Shown here: positions 8,599-15,369 of the stretch, one piece after another
How positions within the stretch are numbered: the first letter of the stretch is position 1
Layout: each line of letters begins with the position of its first letter
NCBI GenBank assembly: GCA_029556475.1
Contig: JAKQEP010000153.1
Coordinates: forward strand, 1 to 33,358
Length of the DNA: 33,358 nucleotides
DNA from: Candidatus Atribacteria bacterium
GTDB lineage: Bacteria > Atribacterota > Phoenicimicrobiia > Phoenicimicrobiales > Stramentimicrobiaceae
Reading direction: 5' to 3'
Notes under the pieces: model-generated
Database searches by the model: none
What the model was told of the DNA's origin: nothing
What the model saw: the letters and a program-made list of their open reading frames with translations, nothing else
Position numbers and translations under genes: made by a program

Positions 8599-9492
8599 TT
8601 ACACCTTCTCCTGTACCTTTATGCCCAAAATGCCATCAGGTTTTACTAATAATATTATTATTAGAATAAAAAATACAAAAGCATCTCTGTAACCTGACAG
8701 TGCTGGTAAAAATGTTACAAATAAGATTTCAGACATACCCAGAATCAAACCTCCCAGCATAGCACCCGGAATACTTCCGATTCCTCCAACTACAGCGGCA
8801 ATAAAAGCTTTTAAGCCAGGTATCATTCCCATAGTAGGAAATATCTGCGGGAACCTGAGACTCCACAAAATGCCTCCTACTGCTGCCAGGGCGGAACCGA
8901 TAGCAAAAGTTATCGAAATAGCCCTGTTCACTCCGACTCCCATCAATCTGGAGGTCTCAATATCTCTGGATATGGCTCTCATTGCTAAACCAGTTTTGGT
9001 TTGATAAATAATATAAAGTAGAAGAGATAAGAATATAATAGATACTCCTATGGAAGCAAAGAGAGTAGATTGAATACGAATCTCACCAAATTGATATATT
9101 TTGGTAAAAAATATAGGGCGATGAACAGATTTAGGAATACCGGAAAAAACTACAACAGCCAGATTCTGTAAAAAGAAAGACACACCGATTGCTGAAATCA
9201 AAGCTGAAATTCTGGGTGCATCTCTTAAAGGTTTATAAGCAATCCTTTCAGATAACATACCAGTAAATGCAGTTAAGCCAATGGCCACAATTGTTGAAGC
9301 CCACCAGGGCAGATGAAAAATTAATATTCCGAAATATAAAAAATAAGGAGCAAGCATAAATATTTCTCCATGGGCAAAGTTTATTAATCTTAAAATACCA
9401 TAGACCATAGTATATCCTATGGCAATTAAGGCATATAAGCTTCCCAGAGATAGGCCATTAGCGATATTCTGCAAAAGCAGATTTATTGTCAT
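8599..9492 (-). CDS. livH: branched-chain amino acid ABC transporter permease LivH
   Basis: The 297-residue polytopic permease opens with NGLSLGSLYALIAIGYTMVYGILRLINFAHGEI, the hallmark of LivH. Further in are MRAISRDIETSRLMGVGVNR, the coupling helix that touches the ATPases, and GLKAFIAAVVGGIGSIPGA. Length is typical. A good AAGGAG ribosome binding site precedes the ATG. It is separated from livK by a 117-base gap containing a strong stem-loop, which suggests that the permease/ATPase part is expressed at a lower level than livK. Confidence 0.93.
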   Translation of the reverse strand: MTINLLLQNIANGLSLGSLYALIAIGYTMVYGILRLINFAHGEIFMLAPYFLYFGILIFHLPWWASTIVAIGLTAFTGMLSERIAYKPLRDAPRISALISAIGVSFFLQNLAVVVFSGIPKSVHRPIFFTKIYQFGEIRIQSTLFASIGVSIIFLSLLLYIIYQTKTGLAMRAISRDIETSRLMGVGVNRAISITFAIGSALAAVGGILWSLRFPQIFPTMGMIPGLKAFIAAVVGGIGSIPGAMLGGLILGMSEILFVTFLPALSGYRDAFVFFILIIILLVKPDGILGIKVQEKV

Positions 9493-9545
9493 GGATTTCT
9501 CCTTGTCATTATTGGATATTGACTATAAACAAATTACACTAATAG

Positions 9546-9579
9546 GCAAAAGAGATAGGACATACCCTATCTCTTTTGC
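9546..9579. terminator. 14-bp perfect stem-loop between livK and livH
   Basis: GCAAAAGAGATAGG at 9546-9559 pairs with its exact complement at 9566-9579 around a six-base loop. On the minus-strand transcript, the direction of the liv operon, it is not followed by a clear U-run, so it is more likely a partial terminator or a 3'-end stabiliser of livK mRNA than a full stop. On the plus strand a T-rich tract does follow. Such intercistronic hairpins after solute-binding-protein genes are commonly linked to higher binding-protein levels. Confidence 0.75.
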
Positions 9580-9609
9580 TTTTATTATAAGTTAATCAGC
9601 TGCAGAAAA

Positions 9610-10731
9610 TTAAGGATAGACAGTGGCTTCGTATTTGTAGTCTCCATTCACAATTTTTACCAGTACTGCGGGTTTGATAGCATCGCCATTTTCATCAATG
9701 GTGATGGAGCCACCAGCACCCTGGAAGTCTTTTGTAGTAGCTAAGGCATTTTTAATTGCTACCGGATCAAATGAGTTTGCTCTTTCTATAGCATCAACAA
9801 GCAGATTATAGGAATCATAGCAAAGAATGGAAACTGCATCAGGCGCTAAATTATATTTTTCTCTAAAGAGTTTAGCAAACTTTTCAGATTCAGGTGTGGC
9901 AGGCTGATCTTCAGCAAAGAAGGTGCTGCAAATCAAACCCTCAGCAGCATCTTTAGCCAGTTCTATTAAAACCGGATTATGCAGAGTATCACCGCCTAAA
10001 TATTGACCGGTAAACCCTAATTCTCTACCTTGAATGGCAATCAGGGCAACATCTCCAAAATAACCAGGGAAGAAGAGGGCTTCTGCTCCAGAGGCAATAA
10101 TCTGGCTTAATTGTGCACTAAAATCCTGGTCACCGGTATTATATTTGGTATCACTGACAATTTTTCCACCCAATTGTTCAAAGGTTCTTTTGTAGAAATT
10201 AGCTAAACCAACCGAATAGTCTTGAGCAATATCAACTAAAAGAGCAGATTTTCTAAATCCTAAGGTTTCATAAGCATATTGAGCCATAACCTGTCCCTGG
10301 AAAGGATCAATAAAGCAAGCACGGAACACATATTCCTTACCCTGGGTAACCAGTGGATTGGTTGCCGTACCAGAAATTAAAGGAATTCCTGCTTTATTAG
10401 CTACTTCTCCTCCTGGAATAGCCATACCACTGCCGTAACTAACAAAAACGGCTACCACTCCATCTCTTTCAATAAGTCTGGAAACCGCATTAGCAGACTC
10501 AACTTTATCGCTCTTATTATCCACCAGGATTAATTCAATTTTTTTGCCTAATACTGTGGGAGTTTGCTCCAGGGCTAGCTCATAACCACGCCAGCAAAGT
10601 TCTCCTCCAACTGCCATAGCACCGGTCATTGGTTCTGCAACACCAAATTTAACCACATCCTGTGCTAAAACCACACTACCTGTTAGAAGAATTATTCCGG
10701 CTATAAAAAGAATAACTAAATTTTTTTTCAT
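9610..10731 (-). CDS. livK: branched-chain amino acid ABC transporter substrate-binding protein LivK
   Basis: The 373-residue exported protein has a signal peptide of about 23 residues ending VVLA before Gln24. The mature part is a periplasmic-binding fold: VKFGVAEPMTGAMAVGGELCWRGYELALE, then IELILVDNKSDKVESANAVSRLIE, and GGSITIDENGDAIKPAVLVKIVNG near the end. These are typical of the LivJ/LivK/amide-binding family. There is no lipobox cysteine, so it is likely soluble in a periplasm, which favours a two-membrane cell. First gene of the liv operon; AGGAAGAG precedes the ATG. The ligand is not determined by sequence and could be branched-chain amino acids or other amino acids and amides. Confidence 0.9.
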   Translation of the reverse strand: MKKNLVILFIAGIILLTGSVVLAQDVVKFGVAEPMTGAMAVGGELCWRGYELALEQTPTVLGKKIELILVDNKSDKVESANAVSRLIERDGVVAVFVSYGSGMAIPGGEVANKAGIPLISGTATNPLVTQGKEYVFRACFIDPFQGQVMAQYAYETLGFRKSALLVDIAQDYSVGLANFYKRTFEQLGGKIVSDTKYNTGDQDFSAQLSQIIASGAEALFFPGYFGDVALIAIQGRELGFTGQYLGGDTLHNPVLIELAKDAAEGLICSTFFAEDQPATPESEKFAKLFREKYNLAPDAVSILCYDSYNLLVDAIERANSFDPVAIKNALATTKDFQGAGGSITIDENGDAIKPAVLVKIVNGDYKYEATVYP

Positions 10732-11250
10732 TTCTTCTCTTCCTTTCTTTTACATTATATATTGGGCTACTCATCCAGTTAATTATAAATGAAATCAAGG
10801 TGTATTATTTTGCTTCTTTTCATCACCTCCTAAAATAATTCTCTTTTTTTAATACTGACTCCGTGCTAGTTAAAGGCTGTAATATAGCAGGTTTTTTATA
10901 AAAACTTTAAAGGGATAAACTTGACTTCCTCAGGAAAATTGAATGGACATTCAGCTTTGTATCGCCTCTTTTTTTTATGGTAGACTTATTTAATTTTTTA
11001 TAAAATGTCTTATTATCAAATATAATTAATTATTCAATTTCAGAATAAGTATACCACAGAACAGAATAAAATACACTCCCTTTAATATTTTCAATATAAA
11101 TTTAGCCAAAATTGATAAATAGTTGATTGATAGAAACGAGGTAGATAAATAATCTGGAAATCTTAATTCATAATGGTTTATAATAAATGGGGATATTGTA
11201 TTAGGGGGGAATAGAAAGTATGGTTACCGGCAAATCATTTAAAGGAAGGT
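10732..11250. other. divergent intergenic region between livK and the LOG-family gene
   Basis: This AT-rich control region separates two divergent transcripts. On the minus strand there is an extended Shine-Dalgarno match (AGGAGGTGAT, 10831-10822) fused to a 14-codon mini-ORF. A weak promoter-like pair (TTGAAT then TAATAA, 16-base spacer) lies near 11015-11040. On the plus strand a 16-codon mini-ORF at 11220-11270 has its own GGGGGG ribosome binding site. No tRNA, known riboswitch or terminator hairpin was recognised. Confidence 0.5.
10779..10823 (-). CDS. possible leader peptide upstream of livK (14 aa)
   Basis: A 14-codon frame (MKRSKIIHLDFIYN) starts directly after a perfect extended Shine-Dalgarno sequence, 48 bases upstream of livK. 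It contains three Ile and one Leu, so a leader-peptide type control of an amino-acid transporter is conceivable. The Shine-Dalgarno to ATG spacing is only two bases, shorter than optimal, and I see no terminator/antiterminator hairpins after it. This is a speculative call. Confidence 0.25.
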   Translation of the reverse strand: MKRSKIIHLDFIYN

Positions 11251-11270
11251 ATGCCAATCCAAATGAGTAA
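11220..11270 (+). CDS. possible 16-residue upstream ORF overlapping the LOG gene start
   Basis: ATG at 11220 follows an AGGGGGG about ten bases upstream and reads 16 codons to TAA at 11268-11270, overlapping the LOG gene start at 11251 in a different frame. Its own codons form the GGAAGG that serves the LOG start. This layout fits translational coupling, but a chance frame is equally possible. Confidence 0.25.
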   Translation: MVTGKSFKGRYANPNE

Positions 11271-12090
11271 AGAATTAAAAAAGGTAAAAAAAGCCTACAA
11301 TAATTTAGATTTTATCAATAGTTCCGATGCCAGGGTTATAAGAATCCTGGCGGAATTACTGGAACCCAAGCAACGTTTTCAAAAGAATAACATTAAAGAT
11401 ATGATTGTTTTTTTTGGTTCTGCCAGAACTATGCCTCCCGATGAAGCAGAAAATCATCTTAAAAATATTGAAAAGAAAATTAAAACCTCAGATGGTTTGG
11501 ATAAAACAAGCCTTCAGGAAGAATTAGAAAATGCTAAAAATCAGGTTTTTATGTCCAGGTATTACCAGGATGCCATTGAATTAGCCAGCCGTCTGACTCT
11601 CTGGTCTAAATCACTGAATTCAGATTCTCGCTTTATTGTCTGTTCTGGTGGCGGACTGGGGATTATGGAAGCATCTAACCTGGGTGCAAGCAAAGCCCGG
11701 GGTAAATCAATTGGCTTGAATATCAGCATCCCTATGGAACAATTTTTTAATAAATATATTACTCCAGAACTTAGCTTTGAATTTCATTATTTTTTTATGC
11801 GTAAATTCTGGTTTGTTTATTTGACTAAAGGGTTTGTTATTTTCCCTGGGGGTTACGGCACACTTGATGAATTGTTTGAAGTCCTAACACTCCTCCAAAC
11901 AAAAAAATTAAAGAATCAGATACCTATTGTCATTTATGGCTCAGAATACTGGAATCAGGTAATCAACTTCGATGCTCTGGTAAAATATAGCACTATCAAC
12001 AAGTCTGACCTCAACCTGTTTAAGATTTGTGATACGGTTGAGGATGCATTCTTTTATTTAACCGAAGAAATTACCAGACTTTTTTTATAG
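11251..12090 (+). CDS. LOG family protein (TIGR00730 Rossmann fold, lysine-decarboxylase-like)
   Basis: The 279-residue protein has the two diagnostic motifs of the LOG family: SGGGLGIMEA at residues 132-141 and PGGYGTLDELFE at 199-210. FFMRKFWF supplies the Arg-Lys pair between them. Family members hydrolyse nucleoside 5'-monophosphates to ribose 5-phosphate and free base; plant relatives activate cytokinins. It is longer than the common 180-190 residue form because of an N-terminal extension with a charged helix (about residues 72-96) inserted before the first motif. The start at 11251 is supported by AAAGGAAGG just upstream. Earlier annotations as lysine decarboxylase are misleading for this family. 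Confidence 0.85.
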   Translation: MPIQMSKELKKVKKAYNNLDFINSSDARVIRILAELLEPKQRFQKNNIKDMIVFFGSARTMPPDEAENHLKNIEKKIKTSDGLDKTSLQEELENAKNQVFMSRYYQDAIELASRLTLWSKSLNSDSRFIVCSGGGLGIMEASNLGASKARGKSIGLNISIPMEQFFNKYITPELSFEFHYFFMRKFWFVYLTKGFVIFPGGYGTLDELFEVLTLLQTKKLKNQIPIVIYGSEYWNQVINFDALVKYSTINKSDLNLFKICDTVEDAFFYLTEEITRLFL

Positions 12091-12129
12091 ATTATTCAGT
12101 ATCCTAAACCACATTCCAATAAAAAATTT

Positions 12130-13401
12130 TTAAAAACAAGGTGGTTGATAGGATGGAATAAGATAATTCTTCCTCTCTTCTTTAAACCTTTCTAACTCCG
12201 GAGTGTAGTACTCAACTATCAGCTCAGGAGGAGTCTTTTCTTCTAACAGAAAGCCAATCTTATCGGTACCCATAATTTTATCGAACATAACAATATTTCC
12301 TGGAGTACTCCTGGGAACCTGGAAATCTCCCAGCATAAAAGCATAAGCCAATGCATAAATACCACTTTTTGCCGGGTTAAAAAGTGAAGGGTCATAGATA
12401 TCCAGACAAACTCCGCCAGCTGTATCCCTGTCTTCAGGAATATACCATACTCCGGGAAGCTCTGCCTTATTGAGAATTTCAGCATATTGATAGGAATGCA
12501 GCCCTTTGCCTCCAACCCATTTAAATTGTTCTCTTTGAAAAACTCCAGTTCCTTCTCCCATTCCAGTCGCCATATAACCATAGACAGAATTCAGGTCGGG
12601 GATATTAGGTGAGGTCTGAACAAAGGGAAGCCCTGTTTCGGGAAAGGTCATTTCCCGATGATATCCTTTCATAGGGATAACAGTCAAATCAGCTGAAATC
12701 TTGCGATTATAAAATTGTGCCAGTTCTCCTACAGTCATACCATGAGCCAGAGGCAGATTATCAACTCCCACAAAAGACTTGAAATTATCCTCCAAAACCG
12801 GTCCTTCAACAATTATTCCTCCCAGCAGGTTAGGTCTATCTAATACAATAATAGGTTTATGGTATTTTGCCGCTGCTAACATACAATATTGAAGAGTGGA
12901 CATATAGGTGTAAGTACGGGCACCAATATCCTGAATATCAAAAATAAGGACTTCTACCGAAAATACCATTTCTTCAGTAGGTATCCTGGTATTACCATAA
13001 AGACTATAAACAGGTATATCATAAAGAGGATGGATAGATGAGCTTAGCTGAGTGCCTGCTCTGGTTTTACCATCCAATCCATGTTCAGGTGCAAAAAGGG
13101 CAATAAGTTTTACCCTGTGTGTGGAAAGAATTTTATCAATAAAACTTACCCCTTTGCTATCCACACCAGTTTGATTAGTTATTAATCCAACCTTTTTACC
13201 TTCAATAAGATGAAAATAATCCTCCTGTAACAGAACTTCGTTGCCCAGCAGGACTGAAGGTTCACTGGAAAAGACGTTGCTTATCAATAAAATGAATAAA
13301 AATGAACAGGCAGTCAGTAAAACAAATAAGGTATGGCCGAATTTTTGTCTTTGACCGTATTTTGATAAATTCTTACATAAACTCATAGTAATTCTATACA
13401 T
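12130..13401 (-). CDS. DUF1343/NamZ-like exo-beta-N-acetylmuramidase relative (GH171 family)
   Basis: The 423-residue protein has an N-terminal hydrophobic export segment (about residues 23-45). The DUF1343 core follows with VGLITNQTG (71-79), APEHGLDG (104-111), DIQDIGARTYTY (155-166), LDRPN (187-191) and SPNIPDL (264-270). NamZ members remove terminal N-acetylmuramic acid from peptidoglycan fragments, so a role in wall turnover outside the inner membrane is likely. The segment after SPNIPDL does not show the EGRGTTxPFE motif I expect in the family, so activity or specificity may differ. GAGGA seven bases before the ATG supports the start. It is divergent from the sugar operon. Confidence 0.8.
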   Translation of the reverse strand: MYRITMSLCKNLSKYGQRQKFGHTLFVLLTACSFLFILLISNVFSSEPSVLLGNEVLLQEDYFHLIEGKKVGLITNQTGVDSKGVSFIDKILSTHRVKLIALFAPEHGLDGKTRAGTQLSSSIHPLYDIPVYSLYGNTRIPTEEMVFSVEVLIFDIQDIGARTYTYMSTLQYCMLAAAKYHKPIIVLDRPNLLGGIIVEGPVLEDNFKSFVGVDNLPLAHGMTVGELAQFYNRKISADLTVIPMKGYHREMTFPETGLPFVQTSPNIPDLNSVYGYMATGMGEGTGVFQREQFKWVGGKGLHSYQYAEILNKAELPGVWYIPEDRDTAGGVCLDIYDPSLFNPAKSGIYALAYAFMLGDFQVPRSTPGNIVMFDKIMGTDKIGFLLEEKTPPELIVEYYTPELERFKEERKNYLIPSYQPPCF

Positions 13402-13734
13402 GGACTATTCCTCATCTTTTTTAGAATCTTTTCAAAGGTGTTTTTACTGAAAATTTTTCTAATATTATATATCTAAAAATATACTTTTATATTTTGTTAA
13501 TATGACATATATTGGATAATATTGCAAGATTATAATAATGATGGTAAGCAATAATACAATAATACACAGGATGCTGAATTGACAATAAAGAATTAATCCA
13601 GTATTATTTTATCTAACAATTGTAGAATCCAGTTCTTGAATTCTTCTTTAAATAATCATTTATCATTAATTAACTCTGGTATCTCTTACTTCCCTTAATT
13701 CCAAAAAGGAAGATAGAAAAATTAGGGGGTAATT
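13402..13734. other. divergent intergenic region with the sugar-operon promoter
   Basis: This AT-rich region lies between the NamZ-like gene (-) and the sugar operon (+). It holds a near-consensus plus-strand promoter at 13579-13607 and then an untranslated leader of about 120 bases ending in AGGGGG before the ATG at 13735. A weak five-base stem (AGAAT/ATTCT) lies in the leader. I found no convincing operator or minus-strand promoter. Confidence 0.55.
13579..13607 (+). promoter_or_regulatory. sigma70-type promoter of the trehalose/GH65 operon
   Basis: TTGACA at 13579-13584 is a perfect -35, followed by a 17-base spacer and TATTAT at 13602-13607, one mismatch from the ideal -10. Transcription would start near 13614, leaving a leader of roughly 120 bases before the first gene. 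Confidence 0.7.
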
Positions 13735-15369
13735 ATGAAAAAAAAGCTTGCCTTTGCCTCCGCAATATTTGACCTGGATGGTGTAGTAACCAAAACTGCT
13801 ACAATTCATGCCCACTCCTGGAAAAAAGTCTTTGATGAATACCTTAGATTAAGAGAAAAAAGAGATGGGGAACCATTTAAGGAATTTACTTATCAGAGGG
13901 ATTACCTCATCTATGTTGACGGGAAGCCTCGTTATAAAGGTGTACAAAACTTTCTGGAATCACGGAATATTCACCTACCCTTTGGAAACTCGAATGATTC
14001 GCCCGACCAAGAAACAATTTGTGGAATTGGCAATAAAAAGAATAAATTATTTGATAAATTGCTACAAAAAGAAGGAGCTGAGGTTTTCCAATCCACTATT
14101 AATCTTATTAAGGATTTAAAGAACAAGGGGATTAAGGTAGGAGTGGCTTCTTCTTCAAAAAACTGTCTTGCAGTCTTAAAATCCGCCCATCTGGAACACT
14201 TATTCGAAACCAGAGTAGATGGAAACGTATCTCAGAAGCTAAACTTAAAGGGAAAACCGGAGGGAGATATTTTTGTAACTGCTGCCAGATATCTGAACAG
14301 CCATCCTGAAAATTCTGTGGTAGTGGAGGATGCCTCCTCCGGAGTTGAAGCCGGTAGAAACGGAGGATTTGGTTTAGTTTTAGGTGTAGCCAGAGAGAAT
14401 AATGAGATAGAACTGGCTAAACATGGAGCAGATATAGTAGTAACTGACCTGTCGGAAATTAGTGTTGATTTAATAAATGACTGGTTTTTAAGGAAACCGA
14501 AAGATTTCTTTTTGTGTTATGAAGACCTGAAGAAAGCACCAGAAATATTTCCCCGGGAACATCTCAATAGTAAAAATATTCTCATCAATCCCTATTATAA
14601 ACGTACCGGTAAATCTGTTATTGACATTAAGAAAAAAATGACCTTTTTTTTAGATTATGACGGAACTTTGACACCCATTGTAGAAAGTCCGGAATTGGCA
14701 ATTCTTTCCCCTGATATGAAAAAAATAGTAGAAGATTTAGCTAATATTCATACTGTTGCCATTGTTAGTGGCAGGATGAGAGAAGATGTGCAGAATCTGG
14801 TGGGGATAGAGGGAATTTTTTACGCGGGCAGTCATGGTTTTGATATAGAAGGGCCTGGTGGCTTTAGTATGATTCAACAGGAAGCAAAAAAAACAATTCC
14901 CTTAATATCTTTGATTACAAATCAACTGAAAGAAAAGCTGAATAACATAGATGGGGTTCTAATTGAAGAGAAAAAATTTAGTGTAGCAGTTCATTACCGT
15001 AAGGTAAAAAAATTAACTGATTTACCCCTTATTGAAGAGGTAGTTAATAATATAATCCAGAAATATAATGAATTGAGACTTTTAAAAGGTAAAAAAGTCT
15101 TCGAAATTCTTCCTAATATAGATTGGGATAAGGGAAAGGCGGTCAGATGGATTATGAATGTCCTTGATATAACCTGGAAATCGACAGCAGTTTTCTATAT
15201 TGGGGATGATACAACTGATGAATATGCCTTTCGTAATATTATAACCAGGGGTACTGCAATTATAGTTTCGGATGAACTATCAAAAACCTCTGCTTCTGAT
15301 TTTCAGTTAAAATCACCGGAAAAGGTAAAAGATTTCTTTGAACAAGTTTTGGCAATTTCTAAAAAATAA
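13735..15369 (+). CDS. fusion of beta-phosphoglucomutase and trehalose-6-phosphate phosphatase
   Basis: The 544-residue protein has two HAD-superfamily domains. Residues 1-250 resemble beta-phosphoglucomutase: nucleophile motif FDLDGVV (Asp13, Asp15), VASSSKN, and VVEDASSGVEAG. Residues about 300-544 resemble OtsB: FFLDYDGTLTP (Asp307, Asp309), IVSGR, GSHGFDIEGPGG, and YIGDDTTDEYAF with the metal-binding aspartates. Both active sites look intact. Expected reactions are beta-glucose-1-phosphate to glucose-6-phosphate, and trehalose-6-phosphate to trehalose plus phosphate. The GH65 phosphorylase immediately downstream makes beta-glucose-1-phosphate, so both domains belong to one disaccharide pathway. 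AGGGGGTAATT precedes the ATG. Domain assignment is firm; specificity for trehalose against a similar disaccharide is inferred. Confidence 0.88.
   Translation: MKKKLAFASAIFDLDGVVTKTATIHAHSWKKVFDEYLRLREKRDGEPFKEFTYQRDYLIYVDGKPRYKGVQNFLESRNIHLPFGNSNDSPDQETICGIGNKKNKLFDKLLQKEGAEVFQSTINLIKDLKNKGIKVGVASSSKNCLAVLKSAHLEHLFETRVDGNVSQKLNLKGKPEGDIFVTAARYLNSHPENSVVVEDASSGVEAGRNGGFGLVLGVARENNEIELAKHGADIVVTDLSEISVDLINDWFLRKPKDFFLCYEDLKKAPEIFPREHLNSKNILINPYYKRTGKSVIDIKKKMTFFLDYDGTLTPIVESPELAILSPDMKKIVEDLANIHTVAIVSGRMREDVQNLVGIEGIFYAGSHGFDIEGPGGFSMIQQEAKKTIPLISLITNQLKEKLNNIDGVLIEEKKFSVAVHYRKVKKLTDLPLIEEVVNNIIQKYNELRLLKGKKVFEILPNIDWDKGKAVRWIMNVLDITWKSTAVFYIGDDTTDEYAFRNIITRGTAIIVSDELSKTSASDFQLKSPEKVKDFFEQVLAISKK

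Noticed and set aside
12091-12129. Bidirectional terminator between the LOG and NamZ-like genes
   Set aside because: The complementary arms (AACCAC/GTGGTT) are separated by a loop of more than 25 bases and one arm lies in coding sequence, so it is not a convincing terminator.
12243-12581. 112-residue frame on the minus strand
   Set aside because: It lies wholly inside the NamZ-like gene in another frame, has no recognisable motif, and the overlapping frame carries clear family motifs.
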